Shown: in pieces, positions 25,073 through 33,761 of the stretch
Position numbering within the stretch: the stretch's first letter is position 1
How the letters are laid out: every line of letters starts with the position of its first letter
Source of the DNA: Breviolum minutum Mf 1.05b.01
Taxonomy: Eukaryota; Sar; Dinophyceae; Suessiales; Symbiodiniaceae
Reading direction: 5' to 3'
Assembly (NCBI GenBank): GCA_000507305.1
Contig: DF239763.1
Coordinates: forward strand, 62,001 to 126,000
DNA: 64,000 nucleotides
The notes under the pieces: generated by a model
What the model was told of the DNA's origin: nothing
Seen by the model: the letters and a program-made list of their open reading frames with translations, nothing else
Database searches by the model: none
Made by a program: the position numbers and the translations under genes

Positions 25073-25204
25073 TTCTCGGAAATTTTTGTGGTCGTCCTCG
25101 GAAATTTTTGTGGTCGTCCTCGGAAATTTTCGTAGTCGTTCTCCGAGATTTTCGTGCTTGTTCTCGGAGATTTTCGTGCTTGTTCTCGGAGATTTTCGTG
25201 GTAT
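25073..25204. repeat. Tandem array 4, 22-bp unit
   Basis: Unit TTCTCGGAGATTTTCGTGCT plus TG, six copies starting at 25073, 25095, 25117, 25139, 25161 and 25183. The array ends just before the integrase stop codon at 25211. It translates in all frames, so open frames here are not evidence of a gene. Confidence 0.93.
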
Positions 25205-25210
25205 TCAAAT

Positions 25211-26134
25211 CTATACTTTCAATAATTCGTGCCTCAAATATCCAACAGTATCACCATCCAAAATGTAATATTTTTGTCCAAGTTTAGTTTCAATCTTTTT
25301 AACTGTTTTGATTTCTTTATTCCAATGTGAAGTACGCTCTTTTTCACTAATCCCTTTTTTCCTCATCACCTTAACTTGACTACCTACTTCTAATTCAGGA
25401 TACTTCCTAGTTTTTGTTGCTTTGATTGTCATATTTAGTTTTGCCTTTACTTCATTTTTAGGTTTCCTCGCCTCTGCTGGAACAAGACCAGTGGCCGAAT
25501 GTACATTCTTAGTATTATATGTTAATAAAATTTCAAAATTGTAATCCACCCATTGTATGTTTTCCTTACCTTTTTTCTCGTCGTGCTCTATCCTTTTGAA
25601 AAGCATATCTTTGAAACTGCGGATAAATCGCTCAGCAAATGCGGGATGACCACGAGTTTTATGAATTTCAATATTTTCTTTTTCAAGATAACTCATTATA
25701 TCATTACTGTTTAAACTACCCTCCTCATCTGAATAGAGAAGTTTCGGCTTTTTTCCCATCTTCTGTAGTCCCTCCATTAACCCACTTAAAACATCAGGTG
25801 GTTGTTTGGTTTTGATTGGTATTACAGTTGCGTATTTAGTGAAGATATCAATCAAGACTAAACCAATCCTAAATTTTTGGAAGTTTTCCAAATCATTTTT
25901 TGATATAAAAAATAAATCAAGTTGGAATTCAAAAAAACTATGTGGAGCAACAAAACTATTCTGTCCTCTTGGGCGTCGTCGTTCTTCAACATTTTTACTG
26001 AAGAATTGCTTTACATCGTCCATTCTGATGGAACTATCTTTTTTCCTTGCTTCATCAAGTGTCTTTTTCAAACTTCCAAATCCAGCACGATCATAATATA
26101 CATCGTTAATAATCTTTTGCTTACTATCACTCAT
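25211..26134 (-). CDS. DDE (retroviral-type, rve) integrase
   Basis: Catalyses insertion of the element's ends into host DNA. The RNase H-like core shows the first Asp in FQLDLF (residue 73), the second in LYSDEEG (136) and the Glu in FAERFIRSF (168). A basic SH3-like C-terminal region follows, with LEVGSQVKVMRKKG and YYILDGDTVGYLRHELL, as in Polinton and retroelement integrases. No clear N-terminal HHCC zinc domain is seen. I chose the ATG at 26134 (307 residues, MSDSKQKI) because the longer frame from 26257 overlaps the polymerase gene and begins with a hydrophobic, unconserved stretch. It lies next to the left terminus, typical for such elements. The 6-bp target duplication fits this enzyme type. 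Confidence 0.93.
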   Translation of the reverse strand: MSDSKQKIINDVYYDRAGFGSLKKTLDEARKKDSSIRMDDVKQFFSKNVEERRRPRGQNSFVAPHSFFEFQLDLFFISKNDLENFQKFRIGLVLIDIFTKYATVIPIKTKQPPDVLSGLMEGLQKMGKKPKLLYSDEEGSLNSNDIMSYLEKENIEIHKTRGHPAFAERFIRSFKDMLFKRIEHDEKKGKENIQWVDYNFEILLTYNTKNVHSATGLVPAEARKPKNEVKAKLNMTIKATKTRKYPELEVGSQVKVMRKKGISEKERTSHWNKEIKTVKKIETKLGQKYYILDGDTVGYLRHELLKV

Positions 26135-26189
26135 ATAGATATGATATAAAAAAAATCTTGATATAAAATAACAAAACATTTTATATACA

Positions 26190-29100
26190 TTAACAAGCAC
26201 TACAGTTGCAATAAACACAGTATCCTTGACAATTATCCTTATAATGTGCTGTTTCATTGCAAGTCCTCTGTGCAGTGAAGTTGCTAGTCAATCTACCTTC
26301 TCTTTTATCAAACTCAAATTTCACACCACATTTTCCACAGCATCCCTTAAACCTATCCATACACCATTTGACATCAACATACTCTTCATCATCAATTTCT
26401 CTCATTGATTTTCTATCTTGTGATTTATACCCTTCAATCTTTCTTTCAAAATATCTTTGTATCATATTCAGTTCCATTTCTTTATCAAAATCTTTGTTCA
26501 GATATAACCTGACTTTTCTAAAATCAACCGCTCTTGTGATTGATGTCCAAAACCATTCTCTGCTTACCAGATATGATTTATCCCATTCGTGTATAGTAAT
26601 GCTTGTGTTGATACTTGCTCCTTGTGATGAGTGTGTGGTAGCACAATGCGAGTAGATGAATATCTTCTCAACTTGCTCCACATCTAAACTAAACACATCA
26701 TCTTCATCTACAATGTTTTGTAGTCTGATTTCCTTGCCATTAATTCCTATGATTGTATATCTTAAATTTACATTAATCCTTGGTTGCCTAACCCATTTTC
26801 TTTCAATCAATGTCTCACCTATTTCATATTTATCTTTCTTTCCTAGTCTCTTCCGTACTTCATTTGCTACATTTCTGCATCTAATGTTTGTATATGCTAT
26901 GTTGTGTTCTGATGACATTATGTCATTTGTTGTTGGAAAATGCTTTAGTGCAAATTCTTCAACAGGTAGTTTATGCACCCAAAGGTCATTATACATCTCA
27001 TTGATGATATTCCTATTTAACTCACCATCTTCAGTATCTTTACCACCTACTCGCTTACATACTTGCAAGAAGATTTCATTCTTAAAGATTACATCCATAC
27101 AGTTGTCTATGTAAGTCTTGTGGTCTTGACAGTTAGTCAGTTGTTCTACAGACTGCAGTTGATTTACATCACCTGTTCCTATGATTATTTTTTCGGAATG
27201 GTTCAAACAGAATAATCTGACTTTGTTCAGTATGTATCTGTTTGCCATCAGCACTTCATCAAAGCATATCACATCAAAAGGTGAGTGGTCAAATGGTGGA
27301 AGTTTTTCCTCTGCATCAACTGCAATTGAGAAGAATTTGTTATAAGTTGTTGCTTCAACATTCCCCTTCTTCTCTTGTAGTAGTCTGTTAGTAGGTACAA
27401 TGAAACAAACATTTTTACCTAACATAGAGAAGTACTCTGCTATGTATGACTTCCCCGTTCCGGGTACTTTACCTTTAATGATTACATTGCCTCCATTATC
27501 AAGAATTTGCTCACAGATGGTTTTTGTATCCCATTCATCTTTAACAATTAACTGCTCATTTTTGTAGATGGGTATGTTTGGTACATCATTATTTTTATAC
27601 ATATATTTTTCATTTGGACACTTTGCTCTTTTGATATTTTCGTGCCTCCATCCACCAACATCATTATGAAACTCTAGTAGTTTCATTGCTTTTTTCAGGT
27701 CAGTGTGGTGAATGTGAAGTGCATCAGTCTTAACAGCATAGACATCTATGCCATTTTCTATTTTCAATTTCCTGTATGCATCATACATAGCAAAGTTATG
27801 ATATTGAAGAAGCATTTCTTTTATATATCTAAATCCATTTGTTAAAGTCCTGCTGTCAGAAACATTCAAGATATAATACTTTGAAGTTTTACTTGCAACA
27901 TTGTATTGTTCATAACTGTCCATTTCCCAACCTTCAATGTATTTCTTTTCTTTTTTTCCTTTTTTTTGTTCTTCTTCTTCTTCTTCTTCATCATCATCAG
28001 CATCTTCTTCTTCATCACTATCATCATCTTCTTCTTCATCATCATCATCAACAATGATTTTTGGTAATGGTAATTTTGGGTCATTACCTTCTAAAAGGTA
28101 ATGGTCTAATGAAAAAATCCGCCCTCCATATTTTTTTTGATAGTGTAGTGTCTCATCAAGTGTATCAAAGATTTTACTTTTATCAACTTTGTTCTGTCCC
28201 TTCTCCAGCAGTCCGAAGGTTATGTTTGCAATGAGTTTCTTAATCCTCTTGTCCTCTTCTGCTTTGCTACTGATTTTTGTACTGTAAAGTTCATTTACCA
28301 GTTTCTTATATTTTACTTTGTGTATTTGAGATGGTTTTTTGTAGTACAAAATCTTTACCACAACACCATTTGAAACAAGTTGCTTCAGAAACTTCCCGTA
28401 TACAAGATTGATTTTTTTATTGAAAAATAGATTGCCCTGACACACCTTAACCATATACAGTGTGTGATTACCCATTGTGTTGATATCATCTGTGTTCAAA
28501 AAAGGTCTCCAAACATCAAACTCAGTAAACACTGGTATGCTTTTGATTTTTGAAAATGCACTAGTGTATGCTTTACAAATATCTATCTCAACAATATTTG
28601 GAGGAAGTGATGAATAGCAACCATCCTTCTGTTTCTGTCCCCAGAGTTGTCCGTGGGGTATCACTGTCCTGCACTCATCCAAGACTTTGATGTCAGTCTC
28701 GCTGTAGTATGACTTGTGATTTTCAGTAAAAATTGCTTTGTTGAAATCAAACATCACCTTGCTCAAAGCATTGTGCTTCTCCTCACTTTCTACCCAGATA
28801 TCTTCATTAATCCTATCTGTATCTAAATGTTGAGTATCAATAATGTAATTAACAACTTTTCTTTTCTTATCCGGAAGTTTGTATGTCAGTCTTGCTCTCA
28901 CTTCTTTGATACATCCCGCTTTCCATCTGATTTGTGGTTCATACCCTGCCTCCTTGAACTGCATAACTAACTCTCCTAAATTGTTATTTTGATAAAGTAA
29001 ATGATACTCATCATACTCTCTTAACGCGAGTATGTCATCTAAATGACTTATCATTTTGTGCTTGATGGGTTCTTTTTTATCACTGATGTAGTAGTTGCTT

Positions 29101-30292
29101 GAGATTTTCATTTCAAACTCATTTGGTAATTGTTCCTTCCTTGTTATGCTCATTGTATTGTGATTGATGGTGTAAATGTGATTGTTCTTAACCAATCCAT
29201 AAAAAATTTGTCCCCCCTTGTGCTTGTAGTCAGGTGGGTCATATTTGTAAATTTGATTGCATTCAAGGTCATAAAGTCTAACTGACAACTTATACTTTAC
29301 AAATATTCTTGCCATCTNCTTATCATCTGATTGATGGAAGTCCCATTTTTTACAAACTCTTCTTCTGATAACTCAAGGGTTTTCAAGATGTTTTCCCTAG
29401 TCATATTTTTCGCCAGTGAGCCCCTTTTTTGCCTCATCAAGGTATTACCATAAAAATCTTTCAGTGAATTAATCCAACACTCATTTTCTTGATAGTGTTC
29501 CTTTTGTATTGCCTCCCTAACTGTGAGTTTTTCAATATCTACTTCTGTTTCAATGTATCTATGGAAGATGCTTACATTTTGCGATTTAGTGAGGTTCTCA
29601 TTAATGGCGTCAAAATCCAAAGTGTTCTCATCAAGGAATTCTGCTTGTTCAATTCTGACTGCATCAATGTATCCTGCTAACTCTGTGCGATACATCTCTG
29701 CAAAAGCATTATCAGTTGATAAAACTGTTATCATTTTTCTGAACTCACTTGGTTCATCAATCTTATCAATGAGAACCTTGACTTTTCCATTGATGTAGTC
29801 AGGTATTGCTTTTACATATGCTGACCTCACAGCAGGATTGACTAGGACAGTCCAGTATTCAATACCATTGCGCTTAAAGACTTTCCTTTTTGATAATTCC
29901 CTTCTCTCCCTTGTAAAAAGCATATATTTAACCTCAAATGCTTTACCATCCTTTGCCAGTGTTTTTTGCAATCTTTTTTTGGTTGCTCCTATTCTTCCTT
30001 CATTTGCTTTCTGTACAGTTTGTTCCATTCTTTGGTTTATTGGTGCTATGTTCTCATACTTCTCTACTGCCTTCTCATATTTCTTCAGTCCTTTTCTCCT
30101 TTCCTTCTCATCAGTTGTAGTGATAGCATTTATCAAATTATTTGCAGTATCAAATTGTGAAATCTTTCTTGTCTCATAAAGGTCTATTAAAGTGTTGATT
30201 TTTTGCAGTGTTTGTGTGTTAATCTTCCTCCTCAGTCTGTCTCTTTTGTTTTTCAGTGATTGGATGTTTTTTTCTATATTTTTTTTGGTCAT
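26190..30292 (-). CDS. Family B polymerase-like and SF1 helicase fusion (one gene split by an N)
   Basis: Two frames belong together: 29297-30292 (331 residues) and 26190-29315 (1041 residues). A single N at 29318 lies at the switch; the first frame loses sense right after it and the second starts one codon later. The N-terminal part is basic and helical and ends in an ECWINSLKDFYGNTLM-type segment. In the 1041-residue part: motif A DICKAY (D245), motif B KKLIANITFG (about 359-368), an acidic linker (423-449), motif C KTDA (529-532), Walker A GKVPGTGKS (615-623), Walker B ICFDE, GDVNQL (715-720), THSSQG and TSITRA, then a Cys-rich tail (992-1041) resembling a degenerate HNH or treble-clef zinc module. 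No exonuclease motifs are evident. Likely the replication protein. Lys replaces the first Asp of the usual DTD, so polymerase activity is uncertain. Confidence 0.85.
29318..29318. other. Single ambiguous base breaking the polymerase-helicase gene
   Basis: An N where the reading frame changes within one gene. Unlike the other N positions, no local duplication is seen, so a missing or miscalled base is the simplest explanation. Confidence 0.8.
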
Positions 30293-30322
30293 ATAATACT
30301 CTATATTTTATTAAGGTGATAT

Positions 30323-30334
30323 CCCTTTAAGTAC
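30323..30334 (-). promoter_or_regulatory. Early-type promoter element of the polymerase-helicase
   Basis: Reads GTACTTAAAGGG on the minus strand, about 31 bp before the ATG at 30292. It faces an inverted partner at 30363-30374, giving a compact divergent promoter. Confidence 0.55.
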
Positions 30335-30362
30335 TTTTCGTCAAAAGATTTAAACTCATAAA

Positions 30363-30374
30363 GGTACTTAAAGG
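30363..30374 (+). promoter_or_regulatory. Early-type promoter element of the 30402 gene
   Basis: GGTACTTAAAGG, about 27 bp before the ATG at 30402; mirror partner of the element at 30323-30334. Confidence 0.55.
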
Positions 30375-30401
30375 ATTAATAACTTATTATAGTATCAAGA
30401 A

Positions 30402-30758
30402 ATGACGAGTGTAAAAAATGCTGAAGATTTAACCTTTGAAGAAGTAAAGGAACAACTAGCATTGTACAACAGACTGTATTATGCTTTTAAAATTAAAGAA
30501 TGTCCAGAATTTCTGCTTAAGAAACGAGAAAGACAAAGAAGAAACTATGCTGAAAAGAAAGCAAGAGAAGAAGCGGAAACTGGAATTAAAGAGAGAAAAA
30601 CAGAACCCAAACAAAAAGTACACTTCTTCACCATTAATGCTAGTACCTATGCAATAGATATCAATAATAATATTTTTTTACAAATATTATTATTTATATT
30701 TTTTTACTGTTCATCATCTAAATCTAGTAGTGTATATGTATCACTAGATTTATCATAA
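30402..30758 (+). CDS. Small basic coiled-coil protein (copy 1, frameshifted end)
   Basis: Unknown small protein. After a short acidic N-terminus (LTFEEVKEQL) it becomes a strongly charged helix ending in KKRERQRRNYAEKKAREEAE. Compared with the second copy at 31574-31816, this copy has one extra A in the run at 30588-30590, so residues after GIK are out of frame and the frame runs on through a hairpin and into the opposite gene. The original product probably ended near 30656-30658. An early-type promoter element precedes it. No function can be assigned; an accessory nucleic acid-binding protein is possible. Confidence 0.65.
   Translation: MTSVKNAEDLTFEEVKEQLALYNRLYYAFKIKECPEFLLKKRERQRRNYAEKKAREEAETGIKERKTEPKQKVHFFTINASTYAIDINNNIFLQILLFIFFYCSSSKSSSVYVSLDLS
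30663..30694. terminator. Hairpin between convergent genes
   Basis: Perfect 13-bp arms AATAATAATATTT and AAATATTATTATT with a 6-base loop, between the rightward gene at 30402 and the leftward gene ending at 30704. A bidirectional transcript-end signal is likely. Confidence 0.6.
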
Positions 30759-31073
30759 TTGATTTTGTAGTATTGGAGCGTTGCTTCCTTTGGTGCTTTT
30801 ATCTTTTTTTGATTTAACCATTTCAAAGTATTGAAGTCGCTTACTTTCGTGGTTTCCTTTTGGGCGTCCCAAACCGCGCTTTTCAAATATCTTATCCATC
30901 TTTTCTTTCTCTTCATCAGTAGTTTTATTTTCAACTTGCTTTTTACTTTCAATCGCTTCCTTGAGTTCAGCAATTTTTTGATTAACAGTAGTATCCAATT
31001 CTTTGAGTTGTTTCTTTATTCGCTTCAGTAAATTCATAACTTCATTTTGATTATTATTTTCTGTATCCGACAT
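30704..31073 (-). CDS. Coiled-coil protein with AT-hook-like motif (copy 1, frameshifted)
   Basis: Copy of the 122-residue protein at 32675-33043. The N-terminal half is an amphipathic coiled coil (NEVMNLLKRIKKQLKELD and on). It is followed by RGLGRPKGN, similar to an AT-hook core, where copy 2 has RQIGRPAGD. A seven-T run at 30804-30810 shifts the frame relative to copy 2, giving a premature end at 30753; the original end (LLDLDDEQ) is still present in the next frame at 30704. Either a homopolymer error or a real lesion. Possible DNA-binding protein; function not known. Confidence 0.65.
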
Positions 31074-31130
31074 TTCTATATATAATTATTTATATATTTA
31101 TTTATCAATTTTGACACAGAAAAAATCTAC

Positions 31131-31140
31131 TCTTTAAGTA
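31131..31140 (-). promoter_or_regulatory. Possible early-type element (copy 1)
   Basis: TACTTAAAGA on the minus strand, about 58 bp before the ATG at 31073, farther than the other examples. The same sequence is at 33101-33110 in copy 2. Confidence 0.35.
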
Positions 31141-31148
31141 TGTTTTTT

Positions 31149-31572
31149 TTAATCCATTCCATCTATACTAACTGACGATGATGGTTTGTTTCTGGGTGTA
31201 TTATTCATTACATCACTTATCATTTCATATCTTTTCTTTTCTTCATCGCTTTCAGGCGTAGTAATTCTGTTGAATGATAGACTAATGGAATGGTCTTGAC
31301 AGTCTAATTTGATTTCTCCAGTCTCATCTCTTGAAACATTTACACTCTTATCCATTTTAGATAACTTGAAGGATAGCGGATTACATTTACAAGTAATACC
31401 GTTTTTTGGATTTATATTTATTTCATTTTTGATTAATAACATCGCATTACAAGCAGGACATTGAATATTGATATTTTTACTTGTCAATTTTTGTTCTTCT
31501 GTTAGTGTTATGTATTTTGGTTGTTCATCGCTATCACTCAACTCATAATCTTCAGGTACAGGTTTTTTACTC
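31149..31572 (-). CDS. Zinc-ribbon protein (copy 1, 5' end lost at N)
   Basis: Same protein as at 33119-33577, nearly identical in sequence, but its first residues are missing because the sequence is joined at the N at 31573. It keeps the CPAC and CKC cysteine pairs and the acidic LSDSDEQ region. Treat it as a partial copy created by an assembly join, or a truncated duplicate. Confidence 0.75.
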
Positions 31573-31573
31573 N
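31573..31573. other. Single-N join between two copies of a gene block
   Basis: To the left the sequence matches 33119-33542, and to the right it matches 30414 onward, so the N abuts two overlapping versions of the same region. This is the expected look of contigs from two copies or haplotypes placed end to end. Confidence 0.8.
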
Positions 31574-31816
31574 AAAAATGCTGAAGATTTAACCTTTGAA
31601 GAAGTAAAGGAACAACTAGCATTGTACAACAGACTGTATTATGCTTTTAAAATCAAAGAATGTCCAGAATTTCTTGCTAAAAAGCGAGAGAGACAAAGAA
31701 GAAACTATGCTGAAAAGAAAGCAAGAGAAGAAGCGGAAACTGGAATTAAGAGAGAAAAACAAAACCCAAACAAAAAGTACACTTCTTCACCATTAATGCT
31801 AGTACCTACGCAATAA
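31574..31816 (+). CDS. Small basic coiled-coil protein (copy 2, 5' partial)
   Basis: Second copy of the 30402 gene, missing only its first few codons at the N. It lacks the extra A of copy 1 and ends cleanly in a TAA at 31814-31816 after LMLVPTQ, which shows the likely natural C-terminus. A hairpin follows at 31825-31856. Confidence 0.65.
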   Translation, partial: KNAEDLTFEEVKEQLALYNRLYYAFKIKECPEFLAKKRERQRRNYAEKKAREEAETGIKREKQNPNKKYTSSPLMLVPTQ

Positions 31817-31824
31817 TAAATATC

Positions 31825-31856
31825 AATAATAATATTTTTTTACAAATATTATTATT
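31825..31856. terminator. Hairpin after the coiled-coil gene, copy 2
   Basis: Same 13-bp perfect arms as at 30663-30694, here between the convergent coiled-coil gene and the GIY-YIG gene. Confidence 0.6.
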
Positions 31857-31909
31857 TATATTTTTTACTTAATTTTCATCATAAAATAGATTGTAGATTT
31901 CAACACTAT

Positions 31910-32626
31910 CTATTCTGGTTCGTGTTCTGGTTGTTGTTGTTGTTCTTTCTTGTGCTGGTTCTGTTTCTCTTTACTTTTACCATACCACTCTCTATGTTTC
32001 CTGTTAAGTTCTTTTCTAAAGTTTTCATCCTCTTCCTTTCTTTGTTTCATTCTTTCTCTTCTCCTTTGGTTTATTTCTTCCTTTTGTTCGTTATATCTGT
32101 TCTTTTCTTTACTTATTATTTCATCTTTATTCTTCTCATATCTTTCTTTCCTTTTTGCTTCTAAATAATCTTTATTTGCTTCGCTGTATTCTTTTACTTT
32201 CTGTAGGTAATGTTCTCTATTTTGTTCATAATGTTTTTTCTTCTTCATCAATATTTCTTCCCTGTTGTCTTCACGATATTCTTTATCTGTTCGTCCTTGA
32301 ACTCTACCATTGAGCACAGACTGATAATGTCTGATATATTCCCCCTCTTTCTTGAATAATTCTTCTCTGGTATTACAAGGATAGTAATCTATCAGTTCAA
32401 TGTAAAAGTTTTCAGTACTCAATTCGTTCATAAGTTTGTGTAATTTCATATGTTTCTTTTTGTTCTTCTTGGTATCTACTCTGTGCTGTGCCATTCTTTG
32501 AGATAATGATTGACAGGTGCTTCCTATATATGTTAAATCATTCACGCTATTTCTGATTATATATATTTTGCCATTTTGATAATCTACCTTTGATTTTCTT
32601 GAAACTTCTTGAGACATATTGCTCAT
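31910..32626 (-). CDS. GIY-YIG nuclease with coiled-coil tail (insertion gene)
   Basis: 238 residues. The N-terminal GIY-YIG fold shows KIYIIRN, LTYIGSTCQSLSQRMAQHR (GIY, YIG and the catalytic Arg region) and KKEGEYIRHYQSVLNGR (Glu and the LN motif). The rest is a long, highly charged helix (KEQNQHKKEQ-type end) without the zinc tail of the other two kinds. It sits inside an 810-bp segment (31870-32679) that is absent from the otherwise matching block at 30660-30710, so it behaves like a mobile or homing endonuclease gene. An early-type element lies about 20 bp upstream. Probably cuts a specific DNA site; the target is unknown. Confidence 0.88.
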   Translation of the reverse strand: MSNMSQEVSRKSKVDYQNGKIYIIRNSVNDLTYIGSTCQSLSQRMAQHRVDTKKNKKKHMKLHKLMNELSTENFYIELIDYYPCNTREELFKKEGEYIRHYQSVLNGRVQGRTDKEYREDNREEILMKKKKHYEQNREHYLQKVKEYSEANKDYLEAKRKERYEKNKDEIISKEKNRYNEQKEEINQRRRERMKQRKEEDENFRKELNRKHREWYGKSKEKQNQHKKEQQQQPEHEPE

Positions 32627-32646
32627 TATTGTTATGTATGTTTTTT

Positions 32647-32658
32647 CTCTTTAAAACA
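32647..32658 (-). promoter_or_regulatory. Early-type promoter element, GIY-YIG
   Basis: GTTTTAAAGAGA on the minus strand, about 21 bp before the ATG at 32626; a looser match to the element family. Confidence 0.4.
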
Positions 32659-32674
32659 CTTCTCATCTTGTAAT

Positions 32675-33043
32675 TTATTGTTCATCATCTAAATCTAAAA
32701 GGGTGTATGTATCACTAGATTTATCATAATTGATTTTGTAATATTGGAGTGTTGCTTCTTTAGGTTGCTTTATCTTCTTTGCTTTTATCAATTCAAAATA
32801 TTGACGCCTCTTTGAATTGAAGTCTCCTGCAGGTCTTCCGATTTGACGCTTTTCAAATATCTTATCCATCTTCTCTTTTTCTTCATCAGTAGTTTTATTT
32901 TCAACTTGCTTTTTACTTTCAATCGCTTCCTTGAGTTCAGCAATTTTTTGATTAACAGTAGTATCCAATTCTTTGAGTTGTTTCTTTATTCGCTTCAGTA
33001 AATTCATAACTTCATTTTGATTATTATTTTCTGTATCTGACAT
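32675..33043 (-). CDS. Coiled-coil protein with GRPxG motif (copy 2, intact)
   Basis: 122 residues and intact. Residues about 8-45 form a coiled coil (LLKRIKKQLKELDTTVNQK and on). A basic GRPAG region follows near residue 74, then YYKINYDKSSDTYTLLDLDD at the end. It resembles small PLV proteins of unknown role; the GRP core hints at minor-groove DNA binding. Its stop codon abuts the edge of the GIY-YIG insertion, and the insert supplies the last bases of the stop. Not recognised as a known family. Confidence 0.7.
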   Translation of the reverse strand: MSDTENNNQNEVMNLLKRIKKQLKELDTTVNQKIAELKEAIESKKQVENKTTDEEKEKMDKIFEKRQIGRPAGDFNSKRRQYFELIKAKKIKQPKEATLQYYKINYDKSSDTYTLLDLDDEQ

Positions 33044-33118
33044 TTCTATTTATAATTATTTATATATTTATTTATCAATTTTGACACAGAAAAAATCTAC
33101 TCTTTAAGTATGTTTTTT

Positions 33119-33577
33119 TCAATCCATTCCATCTATACTAACTGACGACGATGGTTTATTTCTGGGTGTATTATTCATTACATCACTTATCATTTCATAC
33201 CTTTTTTTTTCTTCATCGCTTTCAGGGGTTGTAATTCTATTGAATGATAGACTAATGGAATGGTCTTGACAGTCTAACTTGATTTCTCCAGTCTCGTCTC
33301 TTGAAACATTTACGCTCTTATCCATTTTAGATAACTTGAAGGATAACGGATTACATTTACAAGTAATACCGTTTTTTGGATTTATATTTATTTCATTTTT
33401 GATTAATAACATCGCATTACAAGCAGGACATTGAATATTGATATTTTTACTTGTCAATTTTTGTTCTTCTGTTAGTGTTATGTATTTTGGTTGTTCATCG
33501 CTATCACTCAACTCATAATCTTCAGGTACAGGTTTTTTACTCAACTTTGTTTTGGGTTTTGTTTTCTTGGGTGGCAT
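33119..33577 (-). CDS. Zinc-ribbon protein (copy 2, complete)
   Basis: 152 residues. A basic start (PPKKTKPKTKLSKK) leads into an acidic stretch (DYELSDSDEQ), then a zinc ribbon with CPAC near residue 50 and CKC near residue 75, a beta-rich region and a Ser-rich tail. Possible nucleic acid-binding or transcription-related protein by zinc ribbon alone; no family recognised. Differences from copy 1 (31149) are nearly all silent, so it has been under selection. The start overlaps the end of the gene at 33537. Confidence 0.75.
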   Translation of the reverse strand: MPPKKTKPKTKLSKKPVPEDYELSDSDEQPKYITLTEEQKLTSKNINIQCPACNAMLLIKNEININPKNGITCKCNPLSFKLSKMDKSVNVSRDETGEIKLDCQDHSISLSFNRITTPESDEEKKRYEMISDVMNNTPRNKPSSSVSIDGMD

Positions 33578-33758
33578 TACTATTATTACATCTAGAAATT
33601 TTGAAATATCTTATACCTTCTTTTGCAAGTTCGGATATGATGAAACACAGTGCTTTGCATTTACTGTTTCTAACTCTTGGATATAGATTGTCATCCATCA
33701 CTCTTTGTTCCATTTCATCTACTGATAATATATAAGCATTATATTCAGCAATAGTCAT
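33537..33758 (-). CDS. Small protein of unknown function
   Basis: 73 residues beginning MTIAEYNAYILSVDEME, with an amphipathic helix containing KALCFIISELAKEG. It overlaps the start of the zinc-ribbon gene by about 40 bp, compatible with a tight gene pair. No family recognised. It may be real because the overlap is small and the upstream region is A+T-rich like other element promoters. Confidence 0.5.
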   Translation of the reverse strand: MTIAEYNAYILSVDEMEQRVMDDNLYPRVRNSKCKALCFIISELAKEGIRYFKISRCNNSNATQENKTQNKVE

Positions 33759-33761
33759 TAT

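Noticed and set aside
24442-25204. CRISPR array
   Set aside because: The repeats are contiguous, without unique spacers, and the host is eukaryotic.
25038-25287. Open frames over the fourth tandem array
   Set aside because: The 22-bp repeat lacks stops in several frames, and the frames overlap the integrase end on the other strand.
26134-26257. Longer integrase start at 26257
   Set aside because: It overlaps the replicase gene and adds an unconserved hydrophobic stretch; the ATG at 26134 fits the intergenic layout better.
27839-28084. Small genes over the acidic linker of the replicase
   Set aside because: Low-complexity shadows of the Asp/Glu codons on either strand.
29489-30179. Plus-strand frames over the N-terminal part of the replicase
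   Set aside because: Antisense shadows with no domain; the minus-strand frame is long and continuous.
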